From positions 1 to 41,930 of the forward strand of contig JAKEFK010000197.1 of assembly GCA_022616075.1 (NCBI GenBank): 41,930 nucleotides of DNA. The letters run 5' to 3'. The position numbers were made by a program, and so were the translations under genes. A model generated the notes under the pieces. The model saw nothing but the letters and a program-made list of their open reading frames with translations. It did no database searches and was not told the DNA's origin. Below, piece by piece: positions 16,960-23,578 of this stretch; position 1 is the stretch's first letter; each line of letters starts with the position of its first letter. The stretch is from a bacterium (GTDB lineage Bacteria; Acidobacteriota; HRBIN11; JAKEFK01).

Positions 16960-16982
16960 TCTTACTCCTGGCTAAAAAGTTG

Positions 16983-17049
16983 GAGGGCGGGCGTCCCTGC
17001 CCGCTCGTTAAGTGTTGGTGTTTGGCCGGCGGCAGGGATGCCCGCCCAC
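16983..17049. repeat. GTGG-type REPIN-like inverted repeat after hemY
   Basis: AGGGCGGGCGTCCCTGCCCGC on the left and GCGGCAGGGATGCCCGCCCAC on the right form two inverted hairpin units, the right one headed GTGG on the minus strand. Together they fit a REP doublet (REPIN). It fills most of the 93-bp gap between hemY and the fusion gene. Confidence 0.65.
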
Positions 17050-17052
17050 CAC

Positions 17053-18396
17053 TCAACTCTTCAGTTCCATTCTCCACTTGTTCAGCATTTCACTCACCAC
17101 CTTCTGCGCATGCTGAATGCAATCGGGCACGCCAACCCCGCTGAATATGTTGCCGGTCATGCACAATCCATGATGCAGTTTTGTGAGTTTGCGCAGTCGT
17201 TCTATTTTTGCGCTGTGCCCAACCTGATATTCTGGCATCGCATCCTTCCACCGGAAAATCCGACAAAAAACAGGTTCACTGCCGATCTGCGCAATTCTTT
17301 TCAGCTCACCCAGAATCTCAATCTGAATCGCATCATCCGAACGCTCCATCCACAATGCCGCCTGATCACCATCCAAAAATACGCGGACTAAAAAAAGATT
17401 CTCCGGAGAACGGCGCGGAAACTTATTCGAAACGTAGGTGCATGCAAGAATCGAACGGCGCTCCGATGCAGGGACCAGCCAGCCGAAACCTTCTTTTTTC
17501 ACTCCTTCAAATCCGAGAACAACCACCACCGCGGAGTTCCTCCGAATCGATTTGTAGAGAGAATCCATTTCAGCAAACTCTGGAACGTTGAGACGCGGAA
17601 GAGAGCCTGCCAGTACGACAAAATCATAATGCTCATCCCCAATCTTCCAGTCATCCGCGTTTCTCGAAACAGATTCAACGCGGTGGCCCGGTTTCCAGTT
17701 CGCATCAATTTTTTCCTGCAATCGAGCCACCAGGGACTCCATTCCGTTTTCCAGAGTTGTAAACAGACTCTCTGCCGATTCACTCGCTTTGCGTGTTATC
17801 AGTTGACGGATGATACTTCCCTTCTTTTGCATTTCCCAGATCTGAGGAAGAGCAGTCTGGAGACTCAAACGACTTACATTTGCGCCATAGATGCCGCTGA
17901 TCATCGGCTCCCCAATCTTTTGCAAAATTTCCGTACCAAAACGGCGCTCCAGAAACTCAGCAGCTTCGATGTCCTTTTCTTCCGGAAAGGAAAAAACATC
18001 CGAGAGAACTTCGAGCTTGCCCGGCCATGTAAAAAGATCGGTCTTGAGGAATGACCAGAACTTTGTGGGCACCATCAAGAAGAAGCCCTCAGGCAATTCC
18101 CTTAGTTCACCATCCTGAAATAAGTACGTCTTACGCGATCGATCGTTCGATCCTACAAGTTCCGATCCCAAATTGATAGCTTCACACAAACGCACGGCCG
18201 ATTTTTTTACCGTTAAAAAGGAATCGGGCCCGCCTTCCACGACACAACCGGCAATTTTTTCGCTCCTGATCACTCCTCCGATTCGATCTTGAGCGTCGTA
18301 GATATCCAGGTTCAAGCGAGGGATGCGCGCCTGAAGGAAATACGCGGCGACGAGGCCGGAAATACCAGTGCCGATAACAGCGCCACGTTCGATCAT
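17053..18396 (-). CDS. hemY: Oxygen-dependent protoporphyrinogen/coproporphyrinogen oxidase
   Basis: The product has 447 residues. An FAD-binding dinucleotide fold opens the protein (AVIGTGISGLVAAYFL, about 6-21) and continues with DIYDAQDRIGGVIRS and VVEGGPDSF, characteristic of HemY-type oxidases; MISGIYGANVSRLSL in the middle and TGNIFSGVGVPDCI near the C-terminus complete the family pattern. It oxidises a porphyrinogen to the porphyrin at the inner face of the membrane in haem synthesis. Its ATG overlaps the hemH stop by 4 bp, so translation is coupled. The substrate depends on whether the cell uses the protoporphyrin or the coproporphyrin route; see hemH. Confidence 0.92.
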   Translation of the reverse strand: MIERGAVIGTGISGLVAAYFLQARIPRLNLDIYDAQDRIGGVIRSEKIAGCVVEGGPDSFLTVKKSAVRLCEAINLGSELVGSNDRSRKTYLFQDGELRELPEGFFLMVPTKFWSFLKTDLFTWPGKLEVLSDVFSFPEEKDIEAAEFLERRFGTEILQKIGEPMISGIYGANVSRLSLQTALPQIWEMQKKGSIIRQLITRKASESAESLFTTLENGMESLVARLQEKIDANWKPGHRVESVSRNADDWKIGDEHYDFVVLAGSLPRLNVPEFAEMDSLYKSIRRNSAVVVVLGFEGVKKEGFGWLVPASERRSILACTYVSNKFPRRSPENLFLVRVFLDGDQAALWMERSDDAIQIEILGELKRIAQIGSEPVFCRIFRWKDAMPEYQVGHSAKIERLRKLTKLHHGLCMTGNIFSGVGVPDCIQHAQKVVSEMLNKWRMELKS

Positions 18397-19271
18397 TGAC
18401 CGGCCAATTGATAAAGAAGCTCAATAAATAATGACGAATCGTTCAGCGAAGGGGCTCGATAAAGAGTGATTCCTTTTTTCGCGGCGTAATCGGAGAACTG
18501 AATATCAATGTCGTACAGGGTTTCCATGTGATCACAGACAAAACCAACAGGCATCAGGACAACTTTTGAAATGGATTTGAGAGCAAGCTCATCCAGCCGC
18601 GCTTCGACTGTGGGTCCCAGCCATTTCTCGGCAGTCATCCCCTGGCTTTGATAGGCAAATCGCCAATCAGAAAGCTTGCAAGCCCGCGCAACAAGCACGG
18701 CAGTATCTTTGACCTCGTAATCATAAGGATCACCCTGCGTAAGAACACGCTCCGGTAAGCTGTGAGCAGTGAGTATGACAAATGCATCCGCGTGATCCCG
18801 CAAAATGATTTGCAAATTCGCCGAATACGCGCGGATTAACTGCGGATGTTTCGCGTAAGACGGAATCATCGTGAATTGTAAGTTTCTGCCCGCGATGGCA
18901 TCTTCCATGGCCTTTCTATACGCGCCGATTGTCAGCTGAGAATATTGCGGCGCAAGGCAGATTGCGGTCACTGCATCAACCCCATCCGCCACCATCCGGT
19001 TCAAAGCATCGCCGATAAAGGGCGCCGAATAGCGCATTCCAAAATAGACTTTGCGATGATCTGAATGGCTTTTCAATAATTTTTCCAGGGCTTCCGCTTG
19101 CAACTGAGTCCACTGCAAAAGAGGAGACCCTCCAATCTTCCTGTACCGGTCCCTGAACTCTTCCAGGATTTCAGTATCCACCGGACGGCCGTGGCGGACT
19201 CTTAGCAGATACTCCTCAACTTGATCTACACTTTCCGGAGCGCCGTGAGCCAGCAGAATTACGGCTTCCAT
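18393..19271 (-). CDS. hemH: Ferrochelatase
   Basis: The product has 292 residues. The catalytic His is in TAHSLPE (His170) and the metal-relay Glu in DHMETLYD (Glu250), an 80-residue spacing as in Bacillus subtilis HemH. RYRKIGGSPL, LAPQYSQLTIGAY and MPVGFVCDHMETLYD also resemble the Bacillus protein, which inserts iron into coproporphyrin III. It is a soluble or membrane-associated cytoplasmic enzyme. The ATG lies 13 bp inside the end of hemE and the stop overlaps hemY, so the three form one tightly coupled operon. Confidence 0.95.
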   Translation of the reverse strand: MEAVILLAHGAPESVDQVEEYLLRVRHGRPVDTEILEEFRDRYRKIGGSPLLQWTQLQAEALEKLLKSHSDHRKVYFGMRYSAPFIGDALNRMVADGVDAVTAICLAPQYSQLTIGAYRKAMEDAIAGRNLQFTMIPSYAKHPQLIRAYSANLQIILRDHADAFVILTAHSLPERVLTQGDPYDYEVKDTAVLVARACKLSDWRFAYQSQGMTAEKWLGPTVEARLDELALKSISKVVLMPVGFVCDHMETLYDIDIQFSDYAAKKGITLYRAPSLNDSSLFIELLYQLAGQ

Positions 19272-20284
19272 TTATGCACCTCTTCCACCAATGCGGCAAC
19301 ATTCTCATCGGGTGTATCCGGAAAAACGCCGTGCCCCAGATTGAAGATGTGGCCGTTTTGTCCCCCGGCAGCCGAAAGCACCTTTCTAACTTCTTGCCGA
19401 AGTTCCTTCGTGTTCATCAACAGATGAGCAGGATCAAGATTGCCCTGAATCGCGTGGTCGCCAATCCGGTTCCACGCTTGACGCAGATCAACGCGCCAAT
19501 CAACACTGATGATCTCGCCCCCCGCTTCACAAATTAAATCGAGATAGGCAGCGGTGCCTGTAGAAAAATGAATCGCCGGCGCTGCAAGGTTTGAAAGCAC
19601 AATCTTCGAATAAGGCAGCACATACTTGCAGTAATCTTCCGGACCCAACACACCCACCCAGCTGTCAAACATCTGCACGGCAGAGGCGCCCGCTTCAATT
19701 TGTCGCCTGAGATATTCGGCTGTCACGCTGCTGATTTTCTCCATCAACTCGTGCCAGGCTTCCGGTTGGCGATACATGAATTGTTTCGTTTTTAGAAAGT
19801 GACGGGAATAACCACCTTCAATTGCATAACTTGCCACTGTAAAAGGAGCCCCGGCAAAGCCGATGAGCGGAATCCCTTTGAGCTCGTGTACAGCGAGACG
19901 AATCGCTTGCAGAACGAAGCCTAGATTTTCGTTTACATCAAATGTTTCCAGGCTCGCGACATCTGTGGGATTCGACACCGGATTATTTATGACCGGACCT
20001 TCCCCTTTGGCGAACTCAAGATGCAAGCCAAGGGGCTCCAAAGGTAAAAGGATATCCGCAAAAATGATGGCGGCATCTAATGGATAGCGGCGTATCGGCT
20101 GAAGCGTAATCTCCGCGGCCAATTCGGGAGTCTTGCATAACGTTAACAAGGAATATTTTTGCCTGAGCTCGCGGTACTCCTGCATATACCGGCCCGCCTG
20201 CCGCATCAGCCAGACAGGCGTGCAATCCACACTCTCTTTGCGACATGCCTTAAGAAAACGACTTTGCTGTAAATCGTTGGACAT
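19259..20284 (-). CDS. hemE: Uroporphyrinogen III decarboxylase
   Basis: The product has 341 residues from ATG 20284. A longer frame from 20311 would begin in repeat DNA and is rejected. Family signatures are PVWLMRQAGRYMQEYR (about 24-39), the catalytic-Asp block IIFADILLPLEPLG, and GFAGAPFTVASYAIEGG. The enzyme removes four carboxyl groups from uroporphyrinogen III to give coproporphyrinogen III in the cytoplasm. It is the first gene of hemE-hemH-hemY and overlaps hemH by 13 bp. The ribosome binding site is weak, and a REPIN begins about 30 bp upstream of the start, so the promoter must lie beyond or within that element. Confidence 0.96.
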   Translation of the reverse strand: MSNDLQQSRFLKACRKESVDCTPVWLMRQAGRYMQEYRELRQKYSLLTLCKTPELAAEITLQPIRRYPLDAAIIFADILLPLEPLGLHLEFAKGEGPVINNPVSNPTDVASLETFDVNENLGFVLQAIRLAVHELKGIPLIGFAGAPFTVASYAIEGGYSRHFLKTKQFMYRQPEAWHELMEKISSVTAEYLRRQIEAGASAVQMFDSWVGVLGPEDYCKYVLPYSKIVLSNLAAPAIHFSTGTAAYLDLICEAGGEIISVDWRVDLRQAWNRIGDHAIQGNLDPAHLLMNTKELRQEVRKVLSAAGGQNGHIFNLGHGVFPDTPDENVAALVEEVHKWKP

Positions 20285-20312
20285 GACATCAACTATATCG
20301 CAAGTAAGCAAA

Positions 20313-20374
20313 GTAGCGCGGGCGTCCCGCCTGCGTCAACAGCGGGCAAGACGCCGGCGAGACGCCCGCGCTAC
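20313..20374. repeat. REPIN with perfect 18-bp arms between hemE and a divergent gene
   Basis: The element runs from GTAG to CTAC (62 bp). CAAAGTAGCGCGGGCGTC (20309-20326) and GACGCCCGCGCTACTTTG (20361-20378) are perfectly complementary, and the interior holds further GC-rich complementarity. It is a head-to-head doublet of GTAG-headed palindromes. It occupies the region where promoters for hemE and the plus-strand gene at 20420 would be expected. Confidence 0.85.
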
Positions 20375-20419
20375 TTTGTTTACCATTGCAAAAGCCATTG
20401 ATTCGGCTAGAATTTGAGC

Positions 20420-20779
20420 ATGTCAAAAATAGCGGGGATACTTCTGATCCTGTTCGGAGCTGCAACCGCTTTTCTCGGTATAAAAGAAGTGCATCAACCG
20501 AGTAATCTTCTTACACCGTATGGTGCATGGTCTTCCATAGTTCTTGGATCACTCATGGTTTTGGCGGGAGTTGCACATTTCCGGGCGCCACACAAATCGT
20601 TTTTGGTGAGCGTGCCGATTCTTCTTGCATTTCAGTTGCACGTCTACTGCATTGCATTGTTTTACGATGTGAAAAACCTGCCAATGTTCCTGGGTGCCCA
20701 TGTTCTGGCATCGCTTTTGATTCTGGTTTTCAGTTATCTCGGATACCGAAGTTCTGCAATGAGGGGGGCAACACCATAA
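20420..20779 (+). CDS. Four-helix small membrane protein, unknown function
   Basis: The product has 119 residues from ATG 20420; a TTG two codons upstream is an alternative. Four hydrophobic segments (about 4-21, 36-56, 64-82 and 89-108) fill nearly the whole chain. There is no motif I recognise, and no ribosome binding site of note. The gene is single, with a REPIN upstream and a strong bidirectional terminator immediately after the stop, shared with the convergent histidine kinase gene. Confidence 0.65.
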   Translation: MSKIAGILLILFGAATAFLGIKEVHQPSNLLTPYGAWSSIVLGSLMVLAGVAHFRAPHKSFLVSVPILLAFQLHVYCIALFYDVKNLPMFLGAHVLASLLILVFSYLGYRSSAMRGATP

Positions 20780-20786
20780 TCGAGCA

Positions 20787-20817
20787 AAAAAATAGTTGAC
20801 TTTGTCAACTATTTTTT
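20787..20817. terminator. Bidirectional Rho-independent terminator
   Basis: AAAAAATAGTTGAC (20787-20800) and GTCAACTATTTTTT (20804-20817) form a perfect 14-bp stem with a TTT loop and T-rich tails on both strands. It separates two convergent genes, and the last codons of the histidine kinase gene, including its TGA, lie within the stem. Confidence 0.9.
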
Positions 20818-22154
20818 GAGGAGGGCAGCTCGATAACGATCCGGGTTCCGCTCGGACTGTTTTTTTCTGCGCGAATGGTACCATCATGCATTTCGATGAT
20901 TCGCCGGGCGATGAACAGTCCGAGTCCGAATCCATCCTTGCCTGCTGCGCCATTTCCTCGAAAGAAAGCTTGAAAGATTTTCTCCTGTTCCGTTGAATCG
21001 ATTCCCGAGCCCTGATCCATGCATTTCACAATCACCTTGCCATCCACTTGCTCTATTTCCAATTCAACTCTTCCGCCCATGGAAGAAAATTTGATTGCGT
21101 TTTCCAACACGTTGACGAGCGCACGCTCCAGCTGATACAGGTCCCCCATTACACTACCCTCTCCCTTTTGAATCAAACTGACTTCCTGATGTTTGGCGAG
21201 AGGCTCGACCTGTTCGATCGCTCGTTTCGTAACTTTTTCCAAAGGCGCGAGCTCTTTTGTGATGGGAACATTCATCTCGATTCTGGATAAAAGGAGCAGT
21301 TGTTCGATCAACTTCTCGCTTTCCAATATTTCCTCCTGCATATCTTCAATCAATTTTTCGCCCTGCTGTTTTTCGGATAACAATTCCAGAGCGATTCGCA
21401 TTCGCGCAAGAGGAGATCGCAATTCATGAGAGATCCACGCCAAAAACTCTTTTCTCTGTTGCAGCATCTTCTGAAGATTTTCAGCCATCGTATTGAAAGC
21501 GCCGGCAAGATCGGAGATTTCATCATTTCCTGAAACAGAAGCGCGGTTTTCCAGGTGTCCCTGAGCCCATTCCTGGCCAAGTTGATGCAATTCGCGAACC
21601 GGCTTCGTCAGCTTTTTCGAAAGTGGAAAGATCAAAGCAGCAATCGTGATGAGAACAATTATCAGAGAAACGAGAACCGGGAAACGCGGAAATCTTCCCC
21701 TGCCCATAAAGCCGCGTTCCACAATGACCAGCTCTTTGACCACGCCGGAATCTTGCCGAAGTGGAACAATAATGCGATGTGGAGCGCGGCGTCCTGTTAC
21801 AATAACAGTTTCACCAGCGGCCGCTCGAGCCAATTGCTTTGCATTGACCGACGGTCCGTGATGTTCTTCGTTCGATAATACCACCTGGCCGGAACGATTC
21901 ACAATCCAGAAACGCAACGGACGGATCCGGTTGAGCCGCTCACGGAACGTGCGGCAAGAATTCGAGTTCATCTCCTGGCACGCTTCCGCATATTCAGCCA
22001 TTAGAAATCGCGCATGAGACTCCATCTGGTCATGCAGCTCATCGCGAACACGCTCCGAGTAAAAGGTGTGGATCATCATCGAAACGATGGCAATGGTCAA
22101 TACGAAAACCAGCAAAAACCAGAAGTAAAGTTTTAGATAAATCTTGCCGAACAT
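20805..22154 (-). CDS. Sensor histidine kinase, CpxA-like
   Basis: The product has 449 residues from ATG 22154; longer frames run into a dispersed repeat and are rejected. Order: helix 1 (about 9-29), a periplasmic sensor region (30-155), helix 2 (157-177), HAMP (about 178-232), a His-kinase dimerisation domain with WISHELRSPLARM (phospho-acceptor His243), and an ATPase domain with NVLENAIKFS, DQGSGI and FGLGLFIARRI. The H-box and layout resemble CpxA. It autophosphorylates and passes phosphate to the response regulator encoded just upstream. No ribosome binding site precedes the ATG, because a palindromic repeat sits directly there. Confidence 0.93.
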   Translation of the reverse strand: MFGKIYLKLYFWFLLVFVLTIAIVSMMIHTFYSERVRDELHDQMESHARFLMAEYAEACQEMNSNSCRTFRERLNRIRPLRFWIVNRSGQVVLSNEEHHGPSVNAKQLARAAAGETVIVTGRRAPHRIIVPLRQDSGVVKELVIVERGFMGRGRFPRFPVLVSLIIVLITIAALIFPLSKKLTKPVRELHQLGQEWAQGHLENRASVSGNDEISDLAGAFNTMAENLQKMLQQRKEFLAWISHELRSPLARMRIALELLSEKQQGEKLIEDMQEEILESEKLIEQLLLLSRIEMNVPITKELAPLEKVTKRAIEQVEPLAKHQEVSLIQKGEGSVMGDLYQLERALVNVLENAIKFSSMGGRVELEIEQVDGKVIVKCMDQGSGIDSTEQEKIFQAFFRGNGAAGKDGFGLGLFIARRIIEMHDGTIRAEKNSPSGTRIVIELPSSKNS

Positions 22155-22159
22155 ATTTT

Positions 22160-22225
22160 TAACGCAGAGGGCGCAGAGTAACGCAAAAAAAAAATTCTCT
22201 CCGCGTTCTCTGCGTGCTCTGCGTT
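22160..22225. repeat. Inverted repeat between response regulator and kinase genes
   Basis: AACGCAGAGGGCGCAGAGTAACGC (split here as two ten-base motifs, AACGCAGAGG and GCGCAGAGTA) pairs with CGCGTTCTCT-GCGTGCTCTG-CGTT on the right around an A/T run. Elements built from CGCAGAG units are widely dispersed in bacterial genomes. It fills the 76-bp gap between the two genes, directly before the kinase start. Confidence 0.75.
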
Positions 22226-22230
22226 GAAAA

Positions 22231-22920
22231 TTAAGTCTGGAAGCGGTAACCGGTACCCCAAACGGTTTTGATCCATCGTGGATTTTTTGGGTCCGGCTCA
22301 ATCTTGTTCCGCAACCTCGAAATATGAACATCGATCGATCTGTCGATTCCATCGAAATCGCGTCCCGACACCAGATCCATCAAACGCTCACGGGTAAACA
22401 CCTTGCCTGGATTCGACGCCAGTACCCGTAATAAACGAAATTCTGCGGCGGTCAATTCCACATTTTCCCCCTGAATCACGAGCTTCTGATTTTGAGGATT
22501 CAAATAGAATTCTCCATATTCAATCGCCTTCAGGTTACCGGACCAATCGGGGGACGCTCCTTTCCGCCGTAAAACAGCTTTGATTCGTGCAACGAGCTCC
22601 CGCGGATTAAATGGTTTCGCCAGATAGTCATCCGCGCCCAATTCCAAACCGATGATCTTGTCTTCATCGTCCCCGCGTGCTGTCAACATAATCACCGGAA
22701 CCGGCGAATCGTTGCGAATTTTCTTGCAAACTTCGAGACCATCTCCGTCCGGCAACATGATATCGAGCAAAACCAGATCGTAGTCTTCGCTTCGCAAGTT
22801 GCGGGTCCCTTCTTTAACAGTATTTGCGACAGTAACGTCAAACCCATGGCCGGAAAGATAGCTCTTCAACAACTCGCACAGGCGGACATCGTCGTCAATT
22901 AAAAGTACAGGCACACTCAT
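22231..22920 (-). CDS. OmpR/CpxR-family response regulator
   Basis: The product has 229 residues from ATG 22920; an in-frame ATG at 22935 would add five residues. The receiver domain has VLLIDDD at the start, the phospho-acceptor Asp53 in LLDIMLPDGDG and the conserved Lys in AKPFNPREL; the C-terminal winged helix (about 130-227) contains ELTAAEFRLLRVLASNPGKV and IDVHISRLRNKIE. A TATAAT on the minus strand at 22933-22938 would place transcription start within a few bases of the start codon, so the message may be leaderless. It is partner of the kinase downstream and divergent from a Spy/CpxP-like gene, as cpxRA is from cpxP in Escherichia coli. Confidence 0.93.
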   Translation of the reverse strand: MSVPVLLIDDDVRLCELLKSYLSGHGFDVTVANTVKEGTRNLRSEDYDLVLLDIMLPDGDGLEVCKKIRNDSPVPVIMLTARGDDEDKIIGLELGADDYLAKPFNPRELVARIKAVLRRKGASPDWSGNLKAIEYGEFYLNPQNQKLVIQGENVELTAAEFRLLRVLASNPGKVFTRERLMDLVSGRDFDGIDRSIDVHISRLRNKIEPDPKNPRWIKTVWGTGYRFQT

Positions 22921-22949
22921 AAACCGTGCATTCATTATAGATCTTTCGC

Positions 22950-22972
22950 CGCAGGCGAGACGCCCGCGTTAC
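22950..22972 (-). repeat. Single GTAG/GTAA-headed REP-like unit
   Basis: On the minus strand: GTAACGCGGGCGTCTCGCC and its closing GCGG. It is one half of the element seen as a doublet at 20313-20374 and 41470-41522. It lies in the divergent promoter region of the Cpx-like system. Confidence 0.6.
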
Positions 22973-22988
22973 ATTTCTTAACATTTGG
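22969..22988 (+). promoter_or_regulatory. Candidate response-regulator site (direct repeat)
   Basis: TTACATTTCT and TAACATTTGG are adjacent 10-bp direct repeats about 70 bp upstream of the Spy-like gene. OmpR-family regulators bind direct repeats one helical turn apart, so this may be the operator through which the divergent regulator controls both transcripts. Confidence 0.3.
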
Positions 22989-23053
22989 GTAAAGGATTCG
23001 AAAATACGCTTTCGTATTGTTCATATGAAAGGAAAATTTACGGAGGTTTAGAA

Positions 23054-23503
23054 ATGAAAAAGGTTTTGATTGTAGCAATCCCGATAGCGCTCTTTGCAAT
23101 TCTGCTTGCGACCCTGCCCTCTTTTGGGTTCGGCCGCGGGCATCGGCACCACGGAATGATGAAAGATTTCATCATGTACAAAATCGACAAACTCGCTGGG
23201 GATCTGAATTTGAATTCCGTCCAGCAAGCTCGATGGGACACATTCAAAAAAGATCTGGAATCCAGTATCGAACAACGCAAAGGTAAAAGAGAGGAAATTC
23301 ATGACATCGTGAAACAGGAGCTGGCAAAAGACAATCCTGATTTCACAAAAGTTACTCCTCTGGTGCATGGACAGATCGATTCCCATGCCCAATTCGCGCA
23401 CGATCTGGTCAATCGCGTGAATGAGCTCTTTTCCGATCTTTCACCGGAACAGAAAAAGATCCTATCGGAACGGATCATGGAAATGCATGATCATAGGGAC
23501 TGA
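23054..23503 (+). CDS. Spy/CpxP-like periplasmic protein
   Basis: The product has 149 residues. The start at 23054 is fixed by GGAGG at about 8 nt and by the signal peptide that follows at once (about 1-26). The mature part is helical and charged, with a His-rich start (GHRHHG) and two LTxxQ-like segments, LNLNSVQQARW and LSPEQKKI, as in the Spy/CpxP family of periplasmic chaperones and stress inhibitors. The His-rich ends could bind metal. It diverges from the Cpx-like regulator and kinase, so it is the likely target, and possibly the feedback inhibitor, of that system; this follows the E. coli precedent and is not shown here. Confidence 0.8.
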   Translation: MKKVLIVAIPIALFAILLATLPSFGFGRGHRHHGMMKDFIMYKIDKLAGDLNLNSVQQARWDTFKKDLESSIEQRKGKREEIHDIVKQELAKDNPDFTKVTPLVHGQIDSHAQFAHDLVNRVNELFSDLSPEQKKILSERIMEMHDHRD

Positions 23504-23558
23504 GTAGACGGGTTTTGGAGGGCGCAGCATTTCGTCTAAACAGCGAAATGCTCGCGCC
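23504..23558. repeat. REP-like hairpin upstream of the cytochrome gene
   Basis: GGGCGCAGCATTTCG (23520-23534) and CGAAATGCTCGCGCC (23544-23558) form a near-perfect 15-bp hairpin, and a GTAG lies at 23504-23507 directly after the Spy-like stop. The GCGCAGCATTTnG core recurs at 34622-34713. Only 20 bp separate it from the TTG start of the cytochrome gene, which has no ribosome binding site. Confidence 0.65.
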
Positions 23559-23578
23559 TGCTGTGCTAAAATTACTAC

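Noticed and set aside
22155-22352. N-terminal extension of the histidine kinase frame
   Set aside because: It runs through a dispersed repeat and into the response regulator gene; the ATG at 22154 directly precedes the first membrane helix.
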